NCBI GenBank assembly: GCA_001263235.1
Contig: LGRD01000030.1
Location: forward strand, 1-64,000
DNA: 64,000 nucleotides
Origin: Methylibium sp. NZG
GTDB lineage: Bacteria > Pseudomonadota > Gammaproteobacteria > Burkholderiales > Burkholderiaceae_C
Direction of reading: 5' to 3'
Shown: in pieces, positions 28,622 to 37,710 of the stretch
Layout of the letters: each line of letters begins with the position of its first letter
How positions within the stretch are numbered: the first letter of the stretch is position 1
Notes under the pieces: model-generated
The model's database searches: none
The model's input: only the letters and a program-made list of their open reading frames with translations
Told to the model about the DNA's origin: nothing
Translations under genes and position numbers: made by a program

Positions 28622-29498
28622 GACCGAGCCTCCCGAAGAGGCCGTGCGGGCGCCACATCAGCACCGCGACCATGATGGAAAACAGCAGCGGATCGCTCCA
28701 CACCGGCGAGATGAACAGGCTGCTGATGGACTGCACCTGCGTCAGCAGCAGGCCGGCGATGACGGCGCCCTTGATCGAGCCCATGCCGCCGATGATGACG
28801 ACGCTGAAGGCGATCAACACGAAGTCGCGCCCCATCGTCGGGAAGACCGAGTAGATCGGCGCCAGCAGCACCCCCGACAGCCCCGCCAGTGCCACGCCGA
28901 AGGCGAAGGTGCCGGCGTAGACCACGCTCACCGGCACGCCCAGCGAGGCCGCCATGTGGCGGTCGAAGGCGGCGGCGCGCACCATCGCCCCCAGCCGCGT
29001 GCGGAAGACAACGATCCACACCGCGCCGATCACCAGCGCGCCCACCGCCATCAGGAAGAGCCGGTAGTTCGGGAAGAACAGGCCGAACATTTCGGTGGCG
29101 CCGGTGATGGGCTGCTCGATACGCAGCGGGTTGGCACCGAACACGATCTTCAGCAGGTCTTCCAGGATGATGGCGATGCCGAAGGTCAGCAGCAGCGTCA
29201 GCGTGTGGCGGTCCTTGCTGTGGAAGACACGCTGGATCAGCAAGCGCTCGGTGGCATAGCCCACCACCGCCATGAGCAGTGGCGTGAGCAGCAGCGCCCA
29301 CCAGAACGGCAGCCCCATGCCGATGAGCACCAGGGCCGCATAGGCGCCGATGGCATAGAACTCGCCATGGGCCATGTTGATGACATCGAGCAGACCGAAG
29401 ATGATGGTCAGCCCCAGCGCCATCAGCACCACCGCGACGCCGATCGACAGGCCGTTGATGACCTGCGGCGCCAACACGAACTGCAGCCATTCCAGCAT
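28614..29498 (-). CDS. livH: Branched-chain-type ABC transporter permease LivH
   Basis: A 294-residue permease. Typical stretches are IFGLLDVINMAHGEFYAIGAY near the N-terminus and GGMGSIKGAVIAGLLL near the C-terminus. It follows the binding-protein gene by 10 bases and overlaps livM, as expected for one transport operon. Confidence 0.93.
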   Translation of the reverse strand: MLEWLQFVLAPQVINGLSIGVAVVLMALGLTIIFGLLDVINMAHGEFYAIGAYAALVLIGMGLPFWWALLLTPLLMAVVGYATERLLIQRVFHSKDRHTLTLLLTFGIAIILEDLLKIVFGANPLRIEQPITGATEMFGLFFPNYRLFLMAVGALVIGAVWIVVFRTRLGAMVRAAAFDRHMAASLGVPVSVVYAGTFAFGVALAGLSGVLLAPIYSVFPTMGRDFVLIAFSVVIIGGMGSIKGAVIAGLLLTQVQSISSLFISPVWSDPLLFSIMVAVLMWRPHGLFGRLGHG

Positions 29499-29508
29499 CG
29501 CCGTGGCC

Positions 29509-30675
29509 TCAGAACTTGCTGCAGGTGTCGGCGCCGATGGCGGCGGCTGCCGCGACCTTGCCGACGATCTCGAACTTGCCGCCGTTCACCTTCACGGCAT
29601 ACATGTCCTGCATGGCCTGGTGGTCGCCGGCGCGCAGCGTCTTCAGGCCTTGCGGGGTGTTCCATTGCAGGCCACGCAGCGCGGTGCGTACCGCGTCGGT
29701 CTCGGTGCTCTTGGCCCTTTCCACGGCGGCCTTGTAGGCGAAGAGCACGCCGTAGCTGTCGGCGCCGTAAAGGTCAGGCGCGGCCTTGTTGGCGGCGGTG
29801 AAGTCGGCGACGAACTTCTGGTTCTCGGCCGAGGGAATGCTGGTGGAGTAGCCCACCCCGGTGACGAAGCCGTCGGCCGCCTTGCCGATGGCCGCCAGGT
29901 TCTGGCCGGTGACCGTGCCCGAGGCGCCCACCACCTGGATGTTGCGGTTGACGCCGAACTCGGCCATCTGCGTGAACAGGCGCACCGTGTCGTTGCCGGC
30001 CACCGAGGTGTAGATCACGGTCGGCTTCGCGCCGCGGATCTGCCCGAAGTAGGGCGAGTAGTCCTTGTTGTCCAGCGGCGCGAACACCTCGCCGGCAGTC
30101 TTCGCGCCCTTGCCTTCGGCCGCGCTCTTGAACGCAGCCACGGTGCTGCGGCCCATCTCGTAGTCGGGCCCCAGGTAGAAGACGCTGGCGTCCTTCTGCG
30201 TCGTGGCCAGCCAGTCGGCCAGTGCGGCGCTCTGCATGCCGGCGCGGGCGTTGACGCGGAAGACGTTGGGGCTGCACTTGTCGGCGGTGATGCTGTCGGC
30301 GAAGGACACCGTGGTGGCGATCAGCCGGTTGTTGCGCTCGGCCACCTGGCCCACCGCCAGCGTGCTGCCGCTGTTCACGGTGCCGGTGAGGAAGTCGACC
30401 TTGTTCACCTGGAACAGCTTCTCGGCCTTCTGCGTGGCCACCGCCGGGTTGGCCTCTTCGTCTTCGTAGATCAATTCCAGCTTGCGGCCCATCACGCCGC
30501 CGCCCGCGTTGATCTGCGCCGCGGCGAGATCCAGGCCCCACTTCACCTGCTGGCCGATGCCGGCATAGGTGCCCGACAGCGGCGTGACGACGCCGATCTT
30601 GATGGGCGCGCCAGCTTGGGCAAACGTGGCGGTGGTAGCCAGCGCCAGCGTGGTGGCAACAAAGGTCTTCTTCAT
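29509..30675 (-). CDS. ABC transporter substrate-binding protein, LivK type
   Basis: A 388-residue periplasmic binding protein: signal peptide KKTFVATTLALATTATFAQA, then the type I fold (IKIGVVTPLSGTYAGIGQQVKWGLDLAAAQINAGGG). The sequence resembles the HAAT subgroup serving aromatic or other carboxylic acids rather than leucine itself, a tentative reading. It lies 35 bases after the HmfE-like gene and ahead of livHMGF, so uptake and catabolism genes appear co-transcribed. Confidence 0.9.
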   Translation of the reverse strand: MKKTFVATTLALATTATFAQAGAPIKIGVVTPLSGTYAGIGQQVKWGLDLAAAQINAGGGVMGRKLELIYEDEEANPAVATQKAEKLFQVNKVDFLTGTVNSGSTLAVGQVAERNNRLIATTVSFADSITADKCSPNVFRVNARAGMQSAALADWLATTQKDASVFYLGPDYEMGRSTVAAFKSAAEGKGAKTAGEVFAPLDNKDYSPYFGQIRGAKPTVIYTSVAGNDTVRLFTQMAEFGVNRNIQVVGASGTVTGQNLAAIGKAADGFVTGVGYSTSIPSAENQKFVADFTAANKAAPDLYGADSYGVLFAYKAAVERAKSTETDAVRTALRGLQWNTPQGLKTLRAGDHQAMQDMYAVKVNGGKFEIVGKVAAAAAIGADTCSKF

Positions 30676-30710
30676 GTCTGTCTCCGTGCTTGTGGTTGGG
30701 GGTGAGGGAA

Positions 30711-31523
30711 TCAGCGGCCGATGAAGTTCGGCTTGCGCTTGCTGTGGAAGGCCTCGACGCCTTCGCGGAAGTCTTCACTGCTGCGCAGGCGCGAATAGCA
30801 GTGGCCTTCGAGTTCGATCGCAATCGACAGCGGCGAGTCCTCGGTGTCGTTGAGCAGCTTCTTGGCCGTGCGCTGGGCCAGCGGGCTGAAGCTGCGCAAC
30901 TCGTCGACCAGCGCATCGGTGGCCTGCTCGAGTTCGGCATCGGGCACGCAGTCGGTGGCCACGCCCCAGTCGAAGGCCTGGCGGCCGGGGATGCGGCGGC
31001 TGCGCATCACGATGTCCTTGGTGCGCGTGATGCCCACCATCTTCTGCAGGCGCGCGCTGCCGCCGCTGCCCGGTATCTGGCCCAGCTTCTGCTCGGGCAG
31101 CGCGTACAGCGTGGTCTCGCTGACGAGGCGGAAATCGCAGGCCAGGCTGAGCTCGAAGCCTACGCCGAAGCAGTAGCCGCGGCCGGCCGCGATCACCGGC
31201 TTGCTGCAGCGTGCGGGCGCGGCGATGTTCCAGGCCAGCTGGCTGACCTTCTCGGGCGTGGCGGCCAGGAAGCCTTTGATGTCGCCACCGCTGCTGAAGT
31301 GTTCGCCCTGCCCGCGCACGACGATCACGCGCACGCGTTCGTCGGCGCCCAGCGCCTCGAAGGCAATGCGCAGCTGCTCACGCGCGAGCATGCTGACGAC
31401 GTTGAAGGGCGGACGGTCGAGCACGATATCGGCACGTTCGCGGGCGGCGTCGATCTCGACGCGGAAGCCGTCGGGGGCGGCGGGCAGCGTGTGCGCGGGG
31501 TGGTTCAGTTCGGGCAGGTTCAT
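30711..31523 (-). CDS. hmfE: Enoyl-CoA hydratase-family enzyme, HmfE-like
   Basis: A 270-residue crotonase-fold protein. The oxyanion segments are visible (HFSSGGDIKGFLA and GYCFGVGFELSLACDFRL), and PGSGGSARLQKMVG marks the second half. In the 2-furoate pathway the member at this position (HmfE) hydrolyses 2-oxoglutaroyl-CoA to 2-oxoglutarate. The assignment rests on gene order A-B-C-D-E; by sequence alone only the crotonase superfamily is sure. The ATG at 31523 follows AAGGAAC and overlaps the ligase gene end by 4 bases. Confidence 0.72.
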   Translation of the reverse strand: MNLPELNHPAHTLPAAPDGFRVEIDAARERADIVLDRPPFNVVSMLAREQLRIAFEALGADERVRVIVVRGQGEHFSSGGDIKGFLAATPEKVSQLAWNIAAPARCSKPVIAAGRGYCFGVGFELSLACDFRLVSETTLYALPEQKLGQIPGSGGSARLQKMVGITRTKDIVMRSRRIPGRQAFDWGVATDCVPDAELEQATDALVDELRSFSPLAQRTAKKLLNDTEDSPLSIAIELEGHCYSRLRSSEDFREGVEAFHSKRKPNFIGR

Positions 31524-33085
31524 GGTGTTCCTTGGTTGGCAGAGCCGTGACTGGGGGACAGGACTTCGTACTCGCCGGCCTGCAGCTTTCGCCGCAGCAC
31601 CTTGCCGACGGGGCTCTTGGGGATCTCGCGCACGAAGACGTAGTCGCGCGGGCGCTTGAAGTTGACGAGGTCGCTGCTGCGGCAATGCGCGTCCAGCGTG
31701 GCGGCGTCGGGCTCGGCATCGGCGTTCGCGTGCAGCTTCACGAAGGCCACCACCTTCTGGCCCCAGCGCGCATCGGGCAGGCCGGCCACGGCCACCTCAT
31801 CGACGGCCGGGTGCAGCGAGAGCACCGACTCGATATCGACCGGCGAGATGTTTTCGCCGCCGCTGATGATCATGTCGTCGACACGGCCGGTGACGTAGAG
31901 GTCGCCGTCGGCATCGACATAACCCATGTCGCCGGTGAAGTACCAGCCGCCGTGCAGGCTCTTGGCATTTGCGTCGGGGCGGCGGTGGTAGCCCTCGAAG
32001 GCTTCGTCGCCCAACAGGTCGGCAATGATCTGGCCTTCTTCACCGGGTGCCGCCAACTGGCCGGGGTCGGTGCTGTCCAGCTTCACCACACGCAGCCGCG
32101 TGTTCAGCCCGGCGCGGCCGGCGCTGCCGGGCTTGGCCACGGCGCGCTGGTTGATGCTGAAGGTGTAGACCTCGCTGCTGCCGTAGTGGTTGACGAAGAG
32201 TTCTGGGCGGAAGGCCTGGCCCAGGCGCTGCAGCAGCGCGTCGTGCATCGGCGCACCGGCAAAGCCCAGCTTGCGCACGCTGCTGACGTCGGTGGCCGCG
32301 AACTGCGGGTGGGCCAGCAGGTCGTGGTACAGCGTCGGCACCAGGTAGAGGTGGGACACCCGTTCGGCTTCGATCGCGGCCAGCGCCTGGCTCGCATCGA
32401 AGCGCGGCATGCAAATGAGCCGGCCGTCGACCAGCGCCAGCGCCAGCAGGCTGCGCACGCCCATGGTGTGATACAGCGGCATCACGCCCAGGGTGCATTC
32501 GGCGTCGCCATAACGGTTCTGCGCGACATGGGCCAGGGCGGCGGCACGTTCGACGCGGTGGCGGCGCGGCACGCCCTTGGGCTTGCCGGTGGTGCCGCTG
32601 GTGTAGAGCATCAGCGACAGGTCTTCGGCGCTAGCCAGGGGCGTGGGGTCGGCGGGTTCAGCCAGCCAGTCCTCGAACTGCAGTTGTGCGCCATCGACGG
32701 CGCCGACGCCGATGCGCAGCACCGTACGCGCGTGTTCGCTCTCCGCCACGGCGGCGTCGACCATCGCTTCCCAGACGATGGCGCGCGCGCCGCTGTCGGC
32801 CAGGCAGTAGTCGATCTCGTCGCCCTTGGCACGCCAGTTCAGCGGCGTCACGACGATGCCGGCGAACTGGCAGGCCCAGTGCAGGGCCGCCATCTCCCAG
32901 CGGTTCTGCAGCACCACCAGCAGGTGGTCGCCCGCGCGCAGGCCGGCGGCGGCCAGCCCGCGCTGCACGGCGCCGACGGTGCGCGCCCATGACGCGTAGC
33001 TGAAGCGCCGTTCGCCATCGACGATGGCCGTGCGGCCCGGCGAGCGTTCGACGCTCTGCAGCAGCGTGCGGCCGAGGTCAAACAT
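31520..33085 (-). CDS. hmfD: Acyl-CoA synthetase, 2-furoyl-CoA ligase HmfD-like
   Basis: A 521-residue AMP-forming ligase. P-loop YTSGTTGKPKGVPR, YGSSEVYTF, the hinge GRVDDMIISGGENI, and the catalytic lysine in KSPVGKVLRRKL are present. By position it would activate 2-furoate to 2-furoyl-CoA with ATP and CoA. The ATG at 33085 overlaps the [2Fe-2S] gene end by 8 bases. Other aromatic acids cannot be excluded without assay. Confidence 0.75.
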   Translation of the reverse strand: MFDLGRTLLQSVERSPGRTAIVDGERRFSYASWARTVGAVQRGLAAAGLRAGDHLLVVLQNRWEMAALHWACQFAGIVVTPLNWRAKGDEIDYCLADSGARAIVWEAMVDAAVAESEHARTVLRIGVGAVDGAQLQFEDWLAEPADPTPLASAEDLSLMLYTSGTTGKPKGVPRRHRVERAAALAHVAQNRYGDAECTLGVMPLYHTMGVRSLLALALVDGRLICMPRFDASQALAAIEAERVSHLYLVPTLYHDLLAHPQFAATDVSSVRKLGFAGAPMHDALLQRLGQAFRPELFVNHYGSSEVYTFSINQRAVAKPGSAGRAGLNTRLRVVKLDSTDPGQLAAPGEEGQIIADLLGDEAFEGYHRRPDANAKSLHGGWYFTGDMGYVDADGDLYVTGRVDDMIISGGENISPVDIESVLSLHPAVDEVAVAGLPDARWGQKVVAFVKLHANADAEPDAATLDAHCRSSDLVNFKRPRDYVFVREIPKSPVGKVLRRKLQAGEYEVLSPSHGSANQGTP

Positions 33086-33611
33086 GGGCGGCCTTCGTGG
33101 CCAGCGCCGCGGCGCGGGCCTGGGCGACATCGAGGATGGCCGCGACGATGGGCGTGTAGCCAGTGCAGCGGCACAGATGGCCCGACAGCATCTCGCGCAC
33201 CTGCGCCTCGCTGGGCTGCGGCACGCGCTGCAGCCAGTCGGCCGCGCTCATCAGGATGCCGGCGCTGCAGAAGCCGCACTGCAGCGCGTGGTGGCGCTTG
33301 AAGGCGGCCTGCAGGTCGCCCAGCGTGTCGCTGTCGCCGCCGGTCTCGGCCGCCAGGCCCTCGATGGTCTGCACATGGCAGCCGTCGACCTGCACGGCCA
33401 GCATCAGGCAGGCGCGCTGCGCGACGCCGTCGACGCGCACGGTGCAGGCGCCGCAGACGCCATGTTCGCAGCCCACATGCGTGCCGGTCAGGCCGAGTTC
33501 GTGGCGCAGGAAATCGCTGAGCAGCTGGCGCGGTTCGGTGGTGGCGCGTCGCGGCAGGCCGTTGAGCGTGAGCTGCACGGGGTGGGCGCGGTCGCGGGTG
33601 AGCACGTTCAT
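33078..33611 (-). CDS. hmfC: [2Fe-2S] subunit of molybdenum hydroxylase, HmfC-like
   Basis: A 177-residue iron-sulfur subunit of the xanthine dehydrogenase family. The plant-type cluster is in GCEHGVCGACTVRVDG...RACL; the second cluster uses CGFC and CRC in ALQCGFCSAGI and LCRCTGY. It passes electrons from the Mo subunit to the FAD subunit. Its start overlaps the FAD subunit end by 4 bases. Confidence 0.83.
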   Translation of the reverse strand: MNVLTRDRAHPVQLTLNGLPRRATTEPRQLLSDFLRHELGLTGTHVGCEHGVCGACTVRVDGVAQRACLMLAVQVDGCHVQTIEGLAAETGGDSDTLGDLQAAFKRHHALQCGFCSAGILMSAADWLQRVPQPSEAQVREMLSGHLCRCTGYTPIVAAILDVAQARAAALATKAAHV

Positions 33612-34471
33612 GCCGGGGTTCCTGCGGAGGTGTGGGGGAGGCGGCGGCTGCGGTCGGCCAGGGCCTGCACGGCAACGCGCCGGCCCAACTGGCGCACCAG
33701 CTGGCGGCGCAGCGCGGCGCTGGCCTGGGGCTCGTCGCGGGCCTGCAGCTGCCAGGCGAAATCGTTCAGCGCGTCGGCCAGCGCGTCGCCCTGCAGCAGC
33801 GGGAAGTTGCGCGCCACGGGCCGGTCGGCGACACCGCCAACGGCGATGCGCAGCTGCTGGCCGTCGGCCACCGCGGCGACGGCGCAGACGGCGAAGTCGC
33901 CATGGCGCACCGAGAACTCCTCGAAACCGAAGCCCTGGCCCGGCCGCGCGAGCGGGAAGGAGACGGCCTCGACGAGTTCGTCGGCGCGGCGCGTGGTCTG
34001 CAGCATGCCGGTGAAGAAGTCCTCGGCCGCCACGCGGCGGCTGGCGCGCGCGCTCTTCAGCAGCACCTCGCCCTGCAGCGCCAGCAGGCACAGCGGCAGC
34101 TCGGCCGAGGGGTCGGCGTGGGCGATGCTGCCGGCCACCGTGCCGCGGTTGCGCACCTGGAAATGCGAAATGTGCGGCAAGGCCAGCTGCAGCAGCGGCA
34201 GTTCCTGCGCCAGGCCCGGTCGCCGTTCGAGCGTGGCCTGGGTGACGGCGGCGCCTATCTGCAAGGCGCCCTGCGCAACGCCCAGCTGCTGCAGCGGCGC
34301 ACAGCGCGAGATGTCGAGCAGCCGCTGCGGCTGCGCCAGCCGCATGTTCAGCACCGCCATCAGGCTCTGCCCGCCGGCCAGGACGCGCGCGTCTTCGCCA
34401 AGCTGCGCCAGCACGGCGCAGGCCTCGTCGGCACTGGCGATGCGCTGGTAGTCGAAGGCGGCCGGCTTCAT
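33608..34471 (-). CDS. hmfB: FAD subunit of molybdenum hydroxylase, HmfB-like
   Basis: A 287-residue CoxM-type flavoprotein. FAD-binding motifs are VLAGGQSLMAVLNMRLAQP (about 36-54) and TVAGSIAHADPSAELP (about 110-125). It takes up electrons from the [2Fe-2S] subunit. Overlaps of 4 bases with both neighbouring subunit genes show tight translational coupling. Confidence 0.83.
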   Translation of the reverse strand: MKPAAFDYQRIASADEACAVLAQLGEDARVLAGGQSLMAVLNMRLAQPQRLLDISRCAPLQQLGVAQGALQIGAAVTQATLERRPGLAQELPLLQLALPHISHFQVRNRGTVAGSIAHADPSAELPLCLLALQGEVLLKSARASRRVAAEDFFTGMLQTTRRADELVEAVSFPLARPGQGFGFEEFSVRHGDFAVCAVAAVADGQQLRIAVGGVADRPVARNFPLLQGDALADALNDFAWQLQARDEPQASAALRRQLVRQLGRRVAVQALADRSRRLPHTSAGTPA

Positions 34472-37400
34472 TTCGCCACCCCCAGCCAGTGCAGCAGGCG
34501 TTGCCAGAAGCTGCGCGCCGCGGGCTGCGCCGCGTCGCCTCCCACGGCCTGCCGCCCCAGCGATTCGAACAGCTGCGCCAGCACGATGCGTGCCGCGCCT
34601 TCGAGCATGCGGCTGCCCACCGCCGCGACCTTGCCGCCCACCTGGGCGGCATAGTCGTAGTGCAGCCGCGTGCCGCTGGCCGTGGCTTCGAGGCGCACGA
34701 CACCACTGCCGGAGCCCGTGCCCAGCGTCGACTGGCCGTCACCGGCCAGCCGCAGGGAACGCGGTGCGGCTATCTCGCTGAGCGCGATGCGCGCGGCGTA
34801 GCGCGCCTTGACCAGACCGACCCCGACGGTGACGTCGGCGCGGTACTGGTTCGGGCCGGTGGCGATGAGCGCATGGCAGCCGGGAATCACGCGCGCCAGC
34901 GCCGCCGGGTCGAGCAGCACCGCAAACACCCGCTCGGGCGGCGCGGCGATGTCGACATGGCCACGCGCCTGCAGCGCCAGGCCGCCGGAAACGGCCGGTG
35001 CCGCTGCCGCGGCCATGGCGGCGGCCATCGCCGCGGGTGGCGCGGGTTCCTCGGCGCCGATCAGCGCCAGCACGCGTGAAGGTGTCAGCGGCAGGCGGAT
35101 GTCGGCCACGTCCTTGAGCGGGCGCAGCGCGTCGGCGAAGGCGTTTGCGATGCACACCGGCGTGCTCATGTTGTTGCCTTCGCCGATGCCCTTGGCGCCC
35201 AGCGGCGTGTAGGGGCTGGGCGTCTGCAGGTGCACGATCACCGGGTCGGGCACCTCGCAGGCGGTGGGCACCAGGTAGTCGGCGAAGGTGCCGCTCTGGA
35301 AGCCGCCGTCGGCGCCGTAGCGGAACTCCTCCATCAGCGCCGCGCCCAGGCCCTGGGCGAAGGCGCCGCGGATCTGGCCGTCGGCCATGCCCGGGTGCAG
35401 GATGCGGCCGGCATCGTGGCCGGTGATGTAGCGGTCGACGGTGACGCGGCCGGTGGCGGGGTCGACGTCGAGGCCGCAGATGTCGAAGACGAAGCCGTAG
35501 CAGGCGCTGGTGTTGACGCGGTCCTGCGCGTCGGGGGCAGTGAGCGTCGGCGGCGTCCAGAACGCGGTTTCGCGCAGGCCGGGTTCCACGCCTTCAGGTA
35601 GCAGCGCCGGTGCCCAGTGCGGGCCCGCGGCCATGCGGCTGAAGGCCAGGGCACGCGCCGGCTGCGCGCTGTCGAAGACCTTGCCGCCTTCGAAGACGAC
35701 GGCCTCGGCAGCGCAGCCGAACTGCGCGGCGGCGATGAGCGTGAGCTTGTTGCGCAGCCGCATCGCTGCCAAGTGCACGGTGCCGGCCACGGCGCCAGCA
35801 AAGCGGCTGCTGTAGTTGCCGGCGGCCACGCTCCAGGCGTCCTTCGCGGTGTCGAAGTCGACGCTCACAACCACCTGCTCGGGCTGCAGTCCGAAGACGT
35901 CGGCCACGACCTGCGCGCACACGGTGATGTGGCCCTGACCGGCCGGCGCCGAGGCGACGACGACGTTCAGGCCGCCGAGCAGGTCGATGCCGACGGTGGC
36001 GCTGGCGATGGCGCCGTTTTTCGGCCCGGCCTTGGCGCGCTGCTCGGCCGTCAGCACGGTGCTGATGTAGCCCATGTTCGACACCGAGGGCTCGACGATG
36101 GCGGCCACGCCGATGCCGTACAGCCGCCCGGCCGCGCGGGCCTGCGCCTGGCGCTTCTGCAGGCCTTCATGCAGCGCCGCGGCCTGCGCCAGTTCGGCCA
36201 GGCGCGCGTAGTCACCGGAATCGAGCACCGCGCCCGCTGCCGCGTGGTACGGGAACTGCGCGGCCTGCACGAAGTTGCGCTGGCGCAGGGCGATGGCGTC
36301 CATGCCCAGCTCGACCGCGATGCGGTCCATCAGCCGCTCCAGCGCGTAGTACACCTGCGGCCCGCCGAAACCGCGCACCAGGCCGGTGGGGGTCTTGCTC
36401 GTCAGCACGACGCGGTTGCGCACGGCGATGTGCTTGATGTCGTAGGCCCCGCTCAGCGCGCCGTGCATGCGGTAGAAGGTGGCCGGCTCGGGCGCACGCA
36501 GGTAGGCGCCGACATCGTCACGCTGGTCCCAGCGCAGCGCGGTGATGCGGCCGTCGGCCTGCACCGCGGCTTCGATGTGCGTCAGCCGCGCGGTGGCCGA
36601 GGTCGCCGCGGCCAGGTGTTCGAGCCGGTCCTCGACCCACTTCACCGTCGCGCCGCCGGCCTTCTTCGAGGCCAGGCACATCAGCACCACATAGGGCAGC
36701 ACGGCCTGCTTCACGCCGAAGCTGCCGCCGCTGTCGCGCGGTAACTTGTGGCGCAGCTTGTTGGCCGCTACGCCCAGGGCCAGCGCCATCACCGAATGCA
36801 GGCTGAACGGGCCCATGAAGTTGCTGGTGACTTCATAGCCCTCGCCGCCGGCCAGGCATTCGGCGATGACGACAGCGCCCTCGATGGGCGTGCAGCTGTT
36901 GCGCGGATAGTGCACCGTCAGCGCGACGCGCCGATCGGCCGCGGCGAGGGCGGCGTCGGGGTCGCCATAGCAGAAGCTGCGGTCGCTGACGACGTTGCTG
37001 CCCACGGCCTCGTGCAGCACGGCGGCGCCAGCATCGCAGGCGGCTTCGATGTCCACCACCGCCGGCAGGGCCTCGTAGTCGGCGCGCAGCAGGTCGAGCG
37101 CGTCTTCGGCGATGTAGCGGTCCTGCGCCACGACCACGGCCACCGGTTCGCCGGCGTACCGCACCTTGTCGACGGCCAGCACGTAATGCTGCATGGGCAC
37201 CTTCACGCCGACCACGAAGGGCTGCTGCCAGCGCAGCACGTCCTGCCCGGTCAGCACCGCATGCACGCCCGGTAGGGCCAGCGCTGCGGCCGTGTCCACC
37301 CCCAGCAGCCGGGCATGGGCATGCGGGCTGCGCAGCACCGCGGCGTGCAGCGTGCCCGGCGTCATGCCCAGGTCGTCGCCGAAGCGGCCGCGGCCGGTCA

Positions 37401-37485
37401 GCAGCGCGGCGTCTTCATGGCGCGGTGCGGACTGGCCGAGGTGCGGCTTGGGCAGGGCCTGTTGCAGGCCCGGGTCGGTGTGCAA
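34468..37485 (-). CDS. hmfA: Mo hydroxylase large subunit fused to a CoxG domain, HmfA-like
   Basis: A 1005-residue protein. Residues 1 to about 800 are the molybdopterin-binding chain of the xanthine dehydrogenase family (ALLTGRGRFGDDL; RDSGGSFGVKQ; LVRGFGGPQVYYALERLM; GAKGIGEGNNMSTP). It lacks the AYxCSFR loop of CO dehydrogenases, so CO oxidation is unlikely. After an Ala/Pro linker, residues 850-1000 form an SRPBCC/CoxG domain (ARGHVDIAAPPERVFAVLLD...VIPGC). By operon context it should hydroxylate 2-furoyl-CoA at C5. Start is TTG at 37485 with GGAGACC upstream. The CoxG part may aid cofactor maturation or membrane contact. Confidence 0.78.
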   Translation of the reverse strand: MHTDPGLQQALPKPHLGQSAPRHEDAALLTGRGRFGDDLGMTPGTLHAAVLRSPHAHARLLGVDTAAALALPGVHAVLTGQDVLRWQQPFVVGVKVPMQHYVLAVDKVRYAGEPVAVVVAQDRYIAEDALDLLRADYEALPAVVDIEAACDAGAAVLHEAVGSNVVSDRSFCYGDPDAALAAADRRVALTVHYPRNSCTPIEGAVVIAECLAGGEGYEVTSNFMGPFSLHSVMALALGVAANKLRHKLPRDSGGSFGVKQAVLPYVVLMCLASKKAGGATVKWVEDRLEHLAAATSATARLTHIEAAVQADGRITALRWDQRDDVGAYLRAPEPATFYRMHGALSGAYDIKHIAVRNRVVLTSKTPTGLVRGFGGPQVYYALERLMDRIAVELGMDAIALRQRNFVQAAQFPYHAAAGAVLDSGDYARLAELAQAAALHEGLQKRQAQARAAGRLYGIGVAAIVEPSVSNMGYISTVLTAEQRAKAGPKNGAIASATVGIDLLGGLNVVVASAPAGQGHITVCAQVVADVFGLQPEQVVVSVDFDTAKDAWSVAAGNYSSRFAGAVAGTVHLAAMRLRNKLTLIAAAQFGCAAEAVVFEGGKVFDSAQPARALAFSRMAAGPHWAPALLPEGVEPGLRETAFWTPPTLTAPDAQDRVNTSACYGFVFDICGLDVDPATGRVTVDRYITGHDAGRILHPGMADGQIRGAFAQGLGAALMEEFRYGADGGFQSGTFADYLVPTACEVPDPVIVHLQTPSPYTPLGAKGIGEGNNMSTPVCIANAFADALRPLKDVADIRLPLTPSRVLALIGAEEPAPPAAMAAAMAAAAAPAVSGGLALQARGHVDIAAPPERVFAVLLDPAALARVIPGCHALIATGPNQYRADVTVGVGLVKARYAARIALSEIAAPRSLRLAGDGQSTLGTGSGSGVVRLEATASGTRLHYDYAAQVGGKVAAVGSRMLEGAARIVLAQLFESLGRQAVGGDAAQPAARSFWQRLLHWLGVAK

Positions 37486-37556
37486 GAACGGTCTCCGGTG
37501 TGTCGATCTGCGGGGTGGCGCAGTCTCGACAGCACGGAGCTCGCGGCGTTAACGCG

Positions 37557-37605
37557 ATCGTCCGGTGAAGATCCGGATCGTCTGGCGGCTGACCCAATCG
37601 TCTGA
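37557..37605. promoter_or_regulatory. Three ATCGTCYGG repeats at exact 20-bp spacing
   Basis: ATCGTCCGG (37557-37565), ATCGTCTGG (37577-37585) and ATCGTCTGA (37597-37605) are direct repeats exactly 20 bases apart, that is on one face of the helix. They lie 70-120 bases upstream of hmfA, between it and the AraC-type regulator gene. AraC/XylS proteins commonly bind repeated half-sites at about two helical turns, so this is the likely activator site of the catabolic operon. Confidence 0.7.
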
Positions 37606-37710
37606 CGACATGCGTGCTGCATCGCAGCAGTTCCGACGATCCAAGGGCAAACCCGGAGCCTCTGGCGGGGCGGCCACGCGCCCGGCTCGGCGGCCGACAC
37701 GCGCCCCGGT

